A stretch of 64,000 nucleotides of DNA from Pontibacillus salicampi (lineage in GTDB: Bacteria; Bacillota; Bacilli; Bacillales; BH030062): positions 62,001 to 126,000 of the forward strand of contig NZ_JBHLTP010000001.1 of assembly GCF_042434395.1 (NCBI RefSeq), in the 5' to 3' direction. Positions 9,153 to 15,025 of this stretch are shown here, piece after piece (the stretch's first letter is position 1; the number at the start of each line of letters is the position of its first letter). Position numbers and translations under genes: made by a program. The notes beneath the pieces were generated by a model that saw only the letters and a program-made list of their open reading frames with translations, searched no databases and was not told where the DNA came from.

Positions 9153-9410
9153 CGCCATGCACACACCGTACGCACACCCTCTAAAACCCCTCTCGTTGCA
9201 CGCTATATCACACGGCGTACGCATGAGATACGCATGTCCTGCATATACTGATGGTGTGTGACATCACATGCCGATATGATGTGCACCAGATTCCACACGA
9301 CATACGCATACCGCGTGGCACATCATGACATCACACCGCATGCGCACGATATATCGATACGGTGTCACACACGATAGGCTCTTTACCTATCATTCCATGC
9401 GTATCACTTA
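9153..9410 (+). other. Non-coding block rich in alternating purine-pyrimidine steps
   Basis: The stretch is dominated by CA, TG, CG and TA steps, with recurring TACGCAT (near 9218, 9229 and 9303) and its complement ATGCGTA (near 9397), and ACATCACA twice. No open frame, promoter or hairpin terminator stands out, and the composition is unlike both flanks. From 8807 to 9575 the only other items seen are the truncated gene and one terminator hairpin. Confidence 0.6.
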
Positions 9411-9487
9411 CATAATAGTTGTATCAAATGGTTCTTTAAGACCCTTAAAACTCCCCTAACTATATTAAGAGAGACTTTTCAGAGACA

Positions 9488-9521
9488 TAAAAAGACCTAC
9501 CTGTTACTCTCCAGGTAGGTC
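9488..9521 (-). terminator. Terminator after the 44-residue membrane protein gene
   Basis: On the minus strand GACCTACCTG, loop of 8, CAGGTAGGTC is a perfect 10-bp stem followed by TTTTTAT. It lies 55 nt after the small gene. Confidence 0.8.
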
Positions 9522-9575
9522 CCTAGTTCTTTTACGATGAAATAAGAGCGGAAGGGCATACGCCTGCTCTTCCTT

Positions 9576-9710
9576 CTAAAATATTCTCTCCATGGCTTGT
9601 TCTACTATTCCATAAATAACTATTGTCAGCCCAACAGTAAATCCTAAAAACAAATAAAATTTACGTTTGGTCATGGTAATAACATTGTCTTCTTTTTTAG
9701 CTTTATCCAT
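9576..9710 (-). CDS. Small membrane protein, 44 residues
   Basis: The frame from ATG 9710 encodes a charged N-terminus (MDKAKKEDNV), a basic TKRK and one membrane helix (FYLFLGFTVGLTIVIYGIV), ending in EQAMERIF. An AAAGGTGG-like ribosome site lies about 11 nt upstream. A longer frame starting at 9767 has no ribosome site. A clear terminator follows downstream. This is a single-pass Nin/Cout or Nout peptide of unknown function; the family is not recognised. Confidence 0.6.
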   Translation of the reverse strand: MDKAKKEDNVITMTKRKFYLFLGFTVGLTIVIYGIVEQAMERIF

Positions 9711-9852
9711 GAGCAGATAACCACCTTTTTTAAAATTACCACCAGCAAGTAGTGAAGTGTTTAACACCGCCCCTATATGTACTATATATATATTTAAGTT
9801 TTTTGGATATTTTTTTACAGTTTACATGCAAAACCGTTCCGATTTCTTTCCT

Positions 9853-9922
9853 GGTCGCGCTATCGCGCGACCTTAATAGATACATAGGGTCCGCACTACC
9901 TATACTCCTCGCAATCTATTAA
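9853..9922. repeat. Two consecutive inverted repeats upstream of the abrB remnant
   Basis: GGTCGCGC, loop TATC, GCGCGACC (9853-9872) is a perfect 8-bp hairpin. It is followed directly by TTAATAGAT (9873-9881) and ATCTATTAA (9914-9922), enclosing ATAGG/CCTAT. No T-run follows, so these look more like operator or leader structures than terminators. Confidence 0.55.
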
Positions 9923-10008
9923 TATATTCCTATAATCCCTTATGCTAGAAAGGGAGGAAGAGAATAGCAAAAGATGTGTTCTCTATCATAAAAAAGGAGC
10001 ATCCAATC

Positions 10009-10217
10009 ATGAAAAGTTGCGCCGCAGTATGGGCATAGAAATCAGGGACCCGTTGGAGATATTCGTGGATGAGGACCAAATCATCATGAAGAAATACAAA
10101 GCGGATAAGGCTTGTTTTATCACAGGAGAGATAAGCGATAAGAACATTCAGCTACCAGGCGGCGCGTATGTCAGCCCGGAAGGAAAAGAGATTCTGAAGG
10201 AATATCTACCGGACTAG
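10009..10217 (+). pseudogene. abrB-like transition-state regulator with internal deletion
   Basis: The downstream frame encodes LRRSMGIEIRDPLEIFVDED, then IIMKKYKADKACFITGEIS and GGAYVSPEGKEILKEYL, which is plainly the AbrB/Abh body. At 9992-10014 there is a normal AAGGAG site and ATG-AAA, but the next bases jump straight to the LRR codons. Compared with AbrB the roughly 18 residues of the DNA-binding loop (the STGIVRKVDELGRVVIP-type segment) are absent, implying loss of about 55 bp and a frame change. From the natural ATG, translation gives MKSCAAVWA and stops. A 91-codon frame from ATG 9942 reads into the body but has no ribosome site and lacks the DNA-contact loop. Either way it should not bind DNA as AbrB does. 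Confidence 0.75.
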
Positions 10218-10276
10218 CAATAAAATAATAAAGAAGCCTATTATCGGTCACGTAGAGTTGGGAAGGATGGACGCAG

Positions 10277-10597
10277 ATGATTGGGGAAAAAGTGAGGTAT
10301 TACCGGAGGAAGCAAGGATGGAAGCAATCCGAATTGGCTGCAAAAGTCGGACTAAGCACATCGCAGATATCGATGCTGGAAGCTAATAAACGAAAAACCA
10401 ATAGCGAGACGGTTGTTCGCATAGCTCGCGCCTTGCAGGTGTCGATGGCGGACCTATACGAAGAAACATCAACAGAGGAGCTAATCGATGCGGAGGAAGA
10501 AGCGTGGCTCGCTCTGGTCGAAGAATGGAAGGAAAAAGGCTACAAGCCAGAGAAGATACGCAAATGGATAGAGGCTATCGAGACGCTTCGGTCCTAA
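10277..10597 (+). CDS. XRE-family helix-turn-helix regulator
   Basis: The 106-residue protein has a Cro/CI-type HTH at about residues 5-60 (VRYYRRKQGWKQSELAAKVG, then LSTSQISMLEANKRK). An acidic, tryptophan-containing C-terminal helix pair (EEEAWLALVEEWKEKGYKPE, IRKWIEAIETL) follows, probably for dimerisation. It resembles small Bacillus regulators of the SinR/SlrR size class, but no specific orthologue is recognised. It lies 59 nt after the abrB remnant on the same strand. Its last 100 bp are repeated at 12934-13050, and the terminator arm that follows the second copy is missing here. It may control the neighbouring cluster; this is inference. Confidence 0.85.
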   Translation: MIGEKVRYYRRKQGWKQSELAAKVGLSTSQISMLEANKRKTNSETVVRIARALQVSMADLYEETSTEELIDAEEEAWLALVEEWKEKGYKPEKIRKWIEAIETLRS

Positions 10598-10611
10598 GAA
10601 AAAACCATTCC
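10496..10611 (+). repeat. Direct repeat, left copy (XRE gene 3' end)
   Basis: This segment from the XRE EEEAW codons through the stop to ACCATTCC matches 12934-13050 with only a handful of substitutions. Homology stops abruptly after ACCATTCC, which in the other copy is the left arm of a terminator. Confidence 0.9.
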
Positions 10612-10670
10612 TATTAGACTGACCTAGTCATTCGAGATAAGAATAAACACCTTCTTAGGCTTCTGAATGA

Positions 10671-10702
10671 AAAACAAGTCTGCTAAATAAGGCGGCAGAC
10701 TT
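10671..10702 (-). terminator. Terminator of the appendage-like cluster
   Basis: On the minus strand AAGTCTGC, loop of 11, GCAGACTT is a perfect 8-bp stem followed by GTTTTTC. It lies 32 nt after the 53-codon small gene and would end the transcript coming from the 10963-11388 gene. Confidence 0.75.
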
Positions 10703-10733
10703 ATATAATTTTAACCCAACGATTTTGCAAGCA

Positions 10734-10895
10734 TTAAAGGAACATATATGAGCCCATATACGCTTGATATCCTCCTTCGGACATGTCGTCAGGGTCGCCT
10801 TTGCGTAAAACGAAGGGAGGTGAAACTAAGTTAGATGGGTCTCCTGCTGGTAAAGTGACATCACAACACCCCAAATTATTGCACCTTGGTTGCAA
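10734..10895 (-). CDS. Small cysteine-containing protein, 53 residues (candidate)
   Basis: From a TTG at 10895 the minus strand encodes MQPRCNNLGCCDVTLPAGDP, then SNLVSPPFVLRKGDPDD and a tyrosine-rich end (GGYQAYMGSYMFL). The N-terminal C-x5-CC pattern recalls the cysteine connector of the neighbouring appendage-like subunits. A weak TAGGA site lies upstream of the TTG. The gene sits 67 nt after the 10963-11388 gene and 32 nt before a terminator, so it would be co-transcribed. The start is uncertain and the function unknown; it may be a remnant of a longer subunit. Confidence 0.45.
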   Translation of the reverse strand: MQPRCNNLGCCDVTLPAGDPSNLVSPPFVLRKGDPDDMSEGGYQAYMGSYMFL

Positions 10896-10962
10896 TCAAA
10901 TGTTCCTAATTGCAATCCTCCTCTCCCGTATGGAAAAAACTTGCATGGGGATAACTGCTGGT

Positions 10963-11388
10963 TCAATCGACTTCTATGGGATAATCAATCGTTATACAAT
11001 AAGTCCCCTTACACCTTCCTTCCTCTTCCTCACCTTGGCAAGTTATCTCGACTTCCGTTACATCCGCATAGGATCTAGAAACCGTAGTATGTGGTGGTAC
11101 TTGAAACGTATCCATCATCCCAGTGGAATTGGTAACTGTCACCACAAGTTCAGAGGCACAACCATATTCATAAAACACACTCACCGAACCAGATGGCAAA
11201 AGTTCCGTGGTCCCCCAAATTGTAAATCCATTTGTATTGCAGGGAAGGTAGAAATCTCCCGCTATCTCATTGGAAGCTATACACGTTTTAGGTTCTGGCA
11301 TAGGAGGGCGTAGTGGATAGATGTTAGCGCACCCTTCTGGGGGCATATACATCTCACAGACATCCTTGCCCTTCTTCGATGTACGCAA
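10963..11388 (-). CDS. S-Ena/DUF3992-like endospore appendage subunit, with N-terminal extension
   Basis: The TTG at 11388 has AGAGGAGG 7-8 nt upstream, giving 141 residues. After an N-terminal Pro/Cys-rich segment (MYMPPEGCANIYPLRPPMPE, KTC) the body follows the DUF3992 jelly-roll pattern of Bacillus cereus Ena1A/B. This comprises GTTELLPSGSVSVFYEYG, LVVTVTNSTGMMDTFQVPP, HTTVSRSY and a final strand C-ITIDYPI with the conserved late cysteine. Ena subunits stack into disulfide-crosslinked, very robust fibres on spores. A sigma-K-like promoter lies 50-80 nt upstream. The family link is from recalled Ena sequences, not a search; a generic coat protein is the alternative. Confidence 0.65.
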   Translation of the reverse strand: MRTSKKGKDVCEMYMPPEGCANIYPLRPPMPEPKTCIASNEIAGDFYLPCNTNGFTIWGTTELLPSGSVSVFYEYGCASELVVTVTNSTGMMDTFQVPPHTTVSRSYADVTEVEITCQGEEEEGRCKGTYCITIDYPIEVD

Positions 11389-11439
11389 TCGATTTCCTCC
11401 TCTCTTTGTATAATACACCGATAACAAGATGTGCTAATG

Positions 11440-11467
11440 TAGTATATGTGAAGCACCATTTCTTCGT
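11440..11467 (-). promoter_or_regulatory. Sigma-K-like promoter of the 10963-11388 gene
   Basis: On the minus strand an AC (11466-11467) is followed after 17 nt by CATATACTA (11440-11448), matching the late mother-cell consensus AC-N16/17-CATANNNTA. It is about 50 nt upstream of the TTG start. Confidence 0.5.
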
Positions 11468-11483
11468 TTAGGCTAGAGTGTAT

Positions 11484-11511
11484 ACAAAAAAAAGCAGGCT
11501 AATGCCTGCTT
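11484..11511 (-). terminator. Terminator between the two Ena-like genes
   Basis: On the minus strand AAGCAGGC, loop ATTA, GCCTGCTT is a perfect 8-bp stem followed by at least six T. It separates the 11707-12036 transcript from the downstream promoter at 11440-11467. Confidence 0.9.
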
Positions 11512-11591
11512 TCTCGGTCTTGGTGCAACGTACTACCTCCAACCGGCAGTGGGGGAGTCATGAGGAAGTGATGCAAAATATTAATGATTCC

Positions 11592-11678
11592 CTAGACCAA
11601 AACAGTAGCCCAATAGAGGAAAATTGGCATGCCAAAACATCTCGTAAAGTACCCTAAGAATGATAGATACGCAAACAA
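11592..11678 (-). CDS. Possible 28-residue hydrophobic peptide
   Basis: A TTG start at 11678 lies 9 nt after a perfect AAGGAGG and opens a frame encoding a hydrophobic peptide (FAYLSFLGYFTRCFGMPIFL, YWATVLV). An ATG 9 nt earlier is too close to the ribosome site. It lies between the Ena-like gene and its terminator, so it would be co-transcribed. The remaining part of the 318-bp gap (11389-11706) holds only the terminator and promoter listed. The evidence is ribosome site and hydrophobicity only. Confidence 0.3.
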   Translation of the reverse strand: MFAYLSFLGYFTRCFGMPIFLYWATVLV

Positions 11679-11706
11679 TACTGACATACCTCCTTATCAG
11701 CACTGT

Positions 11707-12036
11707 TTAATAACTATAATTAATGGATAAGGATACTTCCACGGTAGAAGATCCGGTCCCACCCACGCCAACCAATTCAATGAGATTCATATCATTCAAT
11801 GTAATACCCTGACACGCTTCAGGAGCCACGGTTAACTTGAGCCCCCCGTTTACAAACACGTTTACCGAAGGTGCTCCTTCAATACCAAAGTTCTCTACCC
11901 GTACCGTGCCGTTAATAATGAAATTTGTATCATCTCGCCAAATGAACGTCGTTTCCTGATCCTCTACCACAGCTGTACAACACATGGCATCAGATGCGCA
12001 ACAAGACCCATTTCGGCACCCACCTATTTGAGACAT
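11707..12036 (-). CDS. S-Ena/DUF3992-like endospore appendage subunit, short form
   Basis: The 109-residue protein starts with a cysteine-rich connector (GGCRNGSCCASDAMCC), then a single beta-rich domain. It contains VVEDQETTFIWRDD, INGTVRVENFG, VNVFVNGGLKLTVAPEACQG, ITLNDMNLIELVG and a final STVEVSLSINYSY strand. Size, N-terminal Cys-Cys arm and strand pattern fit the 110-126 residue Ena1A/Ena1B fibre subunits, in which N-terminal cysteines bond to the next subunits in the stack. Unlike them the last strand has no cysteine. GGAGG precedes the ATG. It is probably the repeating fibre subunit of this cluster (inference). Confidence 0.6.
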   Translation of the reverse strand: MSQIGGCRNGSCCASDAMCCTAVVEDQETTFIWRDDTNFIINGTVRVENFGIEGAPSVNVFVNGGLKLTVAPEACQGITLNDMNLIELVGVGGTGSSTVEVSLSINYSY

Positions 12037-12114
12037 ATCCCTTTTTCCTCCATTCTCATGACTACATTCCTCTTAGACGACTAACTCTCCCATCCTTGCA
12101 TTCCCATTTCTTGT

Positions 12115-12203
12115 ACTGAACCGTCTCATGATAGTTCAGTTTATCCTATGTTGAAGTTCTTTCAACGGTATAGACGAATGAGGATTCCTTCATCAAAGAA
12201 CTT
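12115..12203. repeat. Two inverted repeats between cluster genes
   Basis: ACTGAAC (12115-12121) and GTTCAGT (12134-12140) form a 7-bp stem with a 12-nt loop. AAGTTCTTT (12154-12162) and AAAGAACTT (12195-12203) form a 9-bp arm pair enclosing 32 nt and touching the stop of the cysteine-rich gene. Neither is followed by a T-run, so they may be operator or RNA-processing sites. Confidence 0.5.
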
Positions 12204-12831
12204 AATCCGAATGGAGACAATCACACCCCGAGGTTTCCTTGCATCGACAACAAGGGTGCGTATCACTCGTCAATGTGGATGTAATGGTAAAAGGGACTTC
12301 AATACCGCCACTAAACTCCCCAATTGGACAACCATCTGAAGTATTAACATCACCAAAAAAAGTACCATCCACCGTAATAGGTTGATTAGACGCTCCTTCT
12401 TCTACCAAAATCACCAATTCTAAGCAACAACAAAGAGTTGGGCAAGGTTTGACGGATACCAAGCAATCAAGGGCATAATCGCCAAGAGCTATAAGAGTCT
12501 CCTTTCCATCAGGACTAATAACTCCGAAAAAAGATCCTTCTGGGCACCCTGAACCACATCCCCCAAAATCCTGAAATGTAGCAGGACCGTTCAAATTAAT
12601 TTCAACAAACCCGATAGAAACAGAAGCTGTTGCGGGACCAGTACAACCTGCCAGTGAAAAACATGTTGGGACTTGCAATCGAAACGTTTGACCAGGACAT
12701 AAGAATTTGGGAGCGATAGCTGTTAAAAAGAACATCGATTCTTCAGGATCAGTAGGCCACCGTTCTTCCACTTTATTATTTTCCAAACATACCGATTTCC
12801 CTTTACATCTATTACAACCACACTTCCCCAT
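12202..12831 (-). CDS. Cysteine-rich secreted-like or spore-surface protein, 209 residues
   Basis: The family is not recognised. The 209-residue sequence has 20 cysteines, arranged as an N-terminal CGCNRC-x5-C cluster, scattered pairs, a CCC in PTLCCCLELVILV near residue 140, and a C-terminal HPCCRCKETSGCDC tail. The middle is beta-rich with Gly and Thr. There is no signal peptide, as expected for a mother-cell protein assembled on spores. AGGAGG precedes the ATG and a sigma-K-like promoter lies at 12865-12892. As the largest and most cysteine-rich member it could anchor or cap the Ena-like fibres (inference). Disulfide or metal crosslinking is likely. Confidence 0.7.
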   Translation of the reverse strand: MGKCGCNRCKGKSVCLENNKVEERWPTDPEESMFFLTAIAPKFLCPGQTFRLQVPTCFSLAGCTGPATASVSIGFVEINLNGPATFQDFGGCGSGCPEGSFFGVISPDGKETLIALGDYALDCLVSVKPCPTLCCCLELVILVEEGASNQPITVDGTFFGDVNTSDGCPIGEFSGGIEVPFTITSTLTSDTHPCCRCKETSGCDCLHSD

Positions 12832-12864
12832 ACCGTTTTCCTCCTGTTTTACTCGTTATTAATG

Positions 12865-12892
12865 CATACTATGTAGCAAGGACGAGGTCTGT
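12865..12892 (-). promoter_or_regulatory. Sigma-K-like promoter of the cysteine-rich gene
   Basis: On the minus strand AC (12891-12892), 17 nt, then CATAGTATG (12865-12873) fits AC-N17-CATANNNT, 34 nt before the ATG. Confidence 0.5.
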
Positions 12893-12933
12893 GTGGTGTT
12901 TCCCCCATGTAATACATTCCACTGGAATAACGA

Positions 12934-13050
12934 GAAGAAGTGTGGCTCGCTCTGGTCGAAGAATGGAAGGAAAAAGGTTACAAGCCAGAGAAGATACGCA
13001 AATGGATAGAGGTTATCCAGACGCTGCGACCCTAAAAAAAAAACCATTCC
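12934..13050 (+). repeat. Direct repeat, right copy (duplicated XRE gene 3' end)
   Basis: This carries about 30 codons of the XRE C-terminus (VWLALVEEWKEKGYKPEKIR, KWIEVIQTLRP) and the stop, without a start or HTH, so it is a gene fragment. Changes from the left copy include A-to-V, E-to-Q and S-to-P codons. It runs into an intact terminator. Confidence 0.9.
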
Positions 13051-13070
13051 ATACTAAGTGGAATGGTTTC
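13041..13070. terminator. Terminator attached to the right XRE copy
   Basis: AAACCATTCC, loop of 9, GGAATGGTTT is a perfect 10-bp stem. On the plus strand it is followed by CTTCT, and on the minus strand by a T9 run, so it could act in both directions. Confidence 0.75.
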
Positions 13071-13092
13071 TTCTATACGATGGCGAGCTGCT

Positions 13093-13213
13093 CTACCATG
13101 TCACACCTGCCAGCTCTAACTGTCGCCTCGCTCGCCGGAATATATAATCCAATGTTTCACCAGGCTTAATCGTTCCGTCAGGTGCTAACGGCTACAACGA
13201 CCTTCACCGTTCG
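13093..13213 (-). pseudogene. Short frameshifted coding remnant
   Basis: On the minus strand ESRTVKVVVAVS in one frame is continued in another frame as APDGTIKPGETLDYIFRRAR then RQLELAGVTW and a stop. The join reads like one protein tail broken by a frameshift. No start or ribosome site is present and the family is not recognised. It lies just beyond the XRE fragment, in the same scarred region. Confidence 0.35.
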
Positions 13214-13251
13214 GGACTCTAACCCTGAAGCTTGTGCCCATGCCGGGCACA

Positions 13252-13287
13252 CCAAAAAAAGAACTCCTTGCAGTACAAGAAGTTCTT
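13252..13287 (-). terminator. Terminator of the tRNA-Ala gene
   Basis: On the minus strand AAGAACTTCTTG, loop of about 4-6, CAAGGAGTTCTT forms a 12-bp stem with one G-T pair, followed by TTTTTTT. Confidence 0.9.
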
Positions 13288-13292
13288 TGTAG

Positions 13293-13365
13293 TGGAGCAT
13301 AGCGGGCTCGAACCGCTGACCTCTACACTGCCAGTGTAGCGCTCTCCCAACTGAGCTAATGCCCC
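13293..13365 (-). tRNA. tRNA-Ala (anticodon GGC)
   Basis: Read on the minus strand, GGGGCAT pairs with ATGCTCC as acceptor (one G-T). The D-arm is TAGCTCAGTTGGGAGAGC, the anticodon stem CTACA/TGTAG holds the loop CTGGCAG, and the T-arm has GGTTCGAGCCC. The anticodon is GGC, reading GCC/GCT alanine codons. The 3' CCA is not encoded and would be added enzymatically. It is a single gene with its own terminator. Confidence 0.96.
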
Positions 13366-13454
13366 GTATGTATGCTGATATTTTCCATTATACTGTAGAA
13401 ATGAGAGAGTCTGCAACTCTTTTTTCGCTTTCTACTAGACTCTCTCCCCCTATT

Positions 13455-13491
13455 CAATCACCCCCTCTACAACTTATAGAGGGGGTGATTG
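13455..13491. terminator. Strong 15-bp hairpin after dbpA
   Basis: CAATCACCCCCTCTA, loop CAACTTA, TAGAGGGGGTGATTG is a perfect 15-bp stem 8 nt beyond the dbpA stop. It lacks a T-run on either side, so it may block 3' exonucleases or terminate weakly. Confidence 0.7.
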
Positions 13492-13498
13492 TTAATGA

Positions 13499-14944
13499 CT
13501 ATTTCTTAGCCTCGTGCACCTTTAACTGCTTTCCTTTAATCGTTTTGTTCTTCATCGTCTTCAACACATGAGGACCTTTGCCGTTTAGGATTTCAACATA
13601 GGAAAGGTTATCTTCAATAGTAATGATGCCGATGTCGTCAGCGGTTACTCCATTAATGTTAGAGATGGTGCCAACGAAGTCTACCGCACGGATCTTTTTC
13701 TTTTTGCCGCCATTGAAGTAAAGCTTCATAATGTCCTTACTTAGGGTTTTGCTTTTGTCCTCCTTCACGGTCGGCTGGGCGTTGATTTTTTTATAGAATC
13801 TGTGTTTGTTGCTTTCCACTTCAGATGGTGCGGGTGGTTTGGCTTTTGGTATGCGGAAGCCGATATAGGATTCTATTTGATGGATGTATCTCTTCTCTTT
13901 CGGAGTGGCGAGTGTTATGGCTTGTCCGATTTTGCCGGCTCTTCCTGTTCTGCCGGTACGGTGCACGTAGCTTTCTTTCTCTACCGGAACATCATAATTA
14001 ATGACGTGGGAAACACTGTCAACGTCGATTCCTCGTGCTGCTACGTCTGTTGCGACGAGATAACGATACTTCCCTCTTTTAAAATCGTTCATTACTTGAA
14101 AGCGTTCCTCTTGTGTTAAATCTCCGTGGAGCTTCTCGACAGGGTAATTAGCTTTGTGTAACACGTGATGAAGGCGGTCAACGTTCTCTTTTGTCCTGCA
14201 AAACAAGATACAGCTGTCGGGGTTTTCCACCACTGTAAGATCCTTCAGCACCTGCTGCTTCTCCTGTTCCTCTACCTCTAGCAATGAATGATAGATGGTT
14301 TCTGTCGTAATCCCCTTTGCTTCTATCTCCACATGGAGGGGGGCGTTCATTATGGTATCGCTTAATGCTGTCACATCCTCAGTCATCGTTGCAGAGAACA
14401 GCATGTTTACTCGCTCTTTTGGAAGCTCCTCTAATATGGCGGATACTTGTTTAATAAAGCCCATATTGAGCATTTCGTCTGCCTCATCAATAACAAGATA
14501 TTCTAACCTTTCTAGTGGGAACGTTCCCTTTTCGATATGGTCGAGCACCCGTCCTGGGGTACCGACGACAAAGTGGGATTTCTGCTGTAGCTCTAGCTTT
14601 TGACGATCAAAGCGTTGCTTCCCAAATAGAGCAGTAGCTTTTATCCGTTTAAAGCGCCCAATGTTGGTGATGTCCTCTTTTACTTGTGCTGCTAGTTCCC
14701 TTGTAGGGGTGAGAATGAGAGCCTGTGGCTTGTTCTCCTCCCAATCGAGTAATTCAACAAGAGGAATACCAAAGGATGCGGTCTTCCCGCTGCCTGTTTG
14801 GGATTTCACCACCAGGTCCTTCTTTGCTAGCGCATGGGGAATAACCTTCGCTTGTACTTCGGTTGGTGTTGTATATCCTAAGCCATGCAGCGCATCTAGG
14901 ATTGGCTTACTTATTCCAAAGGAGTGGAATGTATCTATAGTCAT
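13499..14944 (-). CDS. dbpA: DEAD-box RNA helicase DbpA (YxiN type)
   Basis: The 481-residue protein has the Q motif, Walker A SQTGSGKT (about 48-55), PTRELAAQ, VIDEADEML, FSATM, and the second RecA domain with TDVAARGIDVD and HRTGRTGRAG. The C-terminal domain (about 405-478, IRAVDFVGTISNINGV, EILNGKGPHVL) is the RNA-recognition domain that directs DbpA/YxiN to hairpin 92 of 23S rRNA. It therefore acts in late 50S assembly. Length matches B. subtilis YxiN (about 479). It is monocistronic. Confidence 0.96.
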   Translation of the reverse strand: MTIDTFHSFGISKPILDALHGLGYTTPTEVQAKVIPHALAKKDLVVKSQTGSGKTASFGIPLVELLDWEENKPQALILTPTRELAAQVKEDITNIGRFKRIKATALFGKQRFDRQKLELQQKSHFVVGTPGRVLDHIEKGTFPLERLEYLVIDEADEMLNMGFIKQVSAILEELPKERVNMLFSATMTEDVTALSDTIMNAPLHVEIEAKGITTETIYHSLLEVEEQEKQQVLKDLTVVENPDSCILFCRTKENVDRLHHVLHKANYPVEKLHGDLTQEERFQVMNDFKRGKYRYLVATDVAARGIDVDSVSHVINYDVPVEKESYVHRTGRTGRAGKIGQAITLATPKEKRYIHQIESYIGFRIPKAKPPAPSEVESNKHRFYKKINAQPTVKEDKSKTLSKDIMKLYFNGGKKKKIRAVDFVGTISNINGVTADDIGIITIEDNLSYVEILNGKGPHVLKTMKNKTIKGKQLKVHEAKK

Positions 14945-15025
14945 TACGTAACCTCATTCTTATTTAAGACATGTCTCTCCATTATAAGTCATTCGAGCTT
15001 CCCTTACGAGAGCCTTATGCATCCT

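Noticed and set aside
9942..10217. Intact AbrB-family gene from ATG 9942
   Set aside because: The ATG lacks a ribosome site, the first 22 codons are unlike AbrB, and the normal AbrB start with its site is visible at 10009 in the wrong frame.
10783..11313. 176-codon plus-strand frame through the appendage-like genes
   Set aside because: It is antisense to the better supported minus-strand genes, which have ribosome sites, a promoter and family-like strand patterns; its composition is not protein-like.
12148..12339. Plus-strand frame over the 3' end of the cysteine-rich gene
   Set aside because: No ribosome site, and it is antisense to a gene with clear start signals.
13219..13416. Minus-strand protein frame over the tRNA
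   Set aside because: It reads through the tRNA-Ala gene and its terminator.
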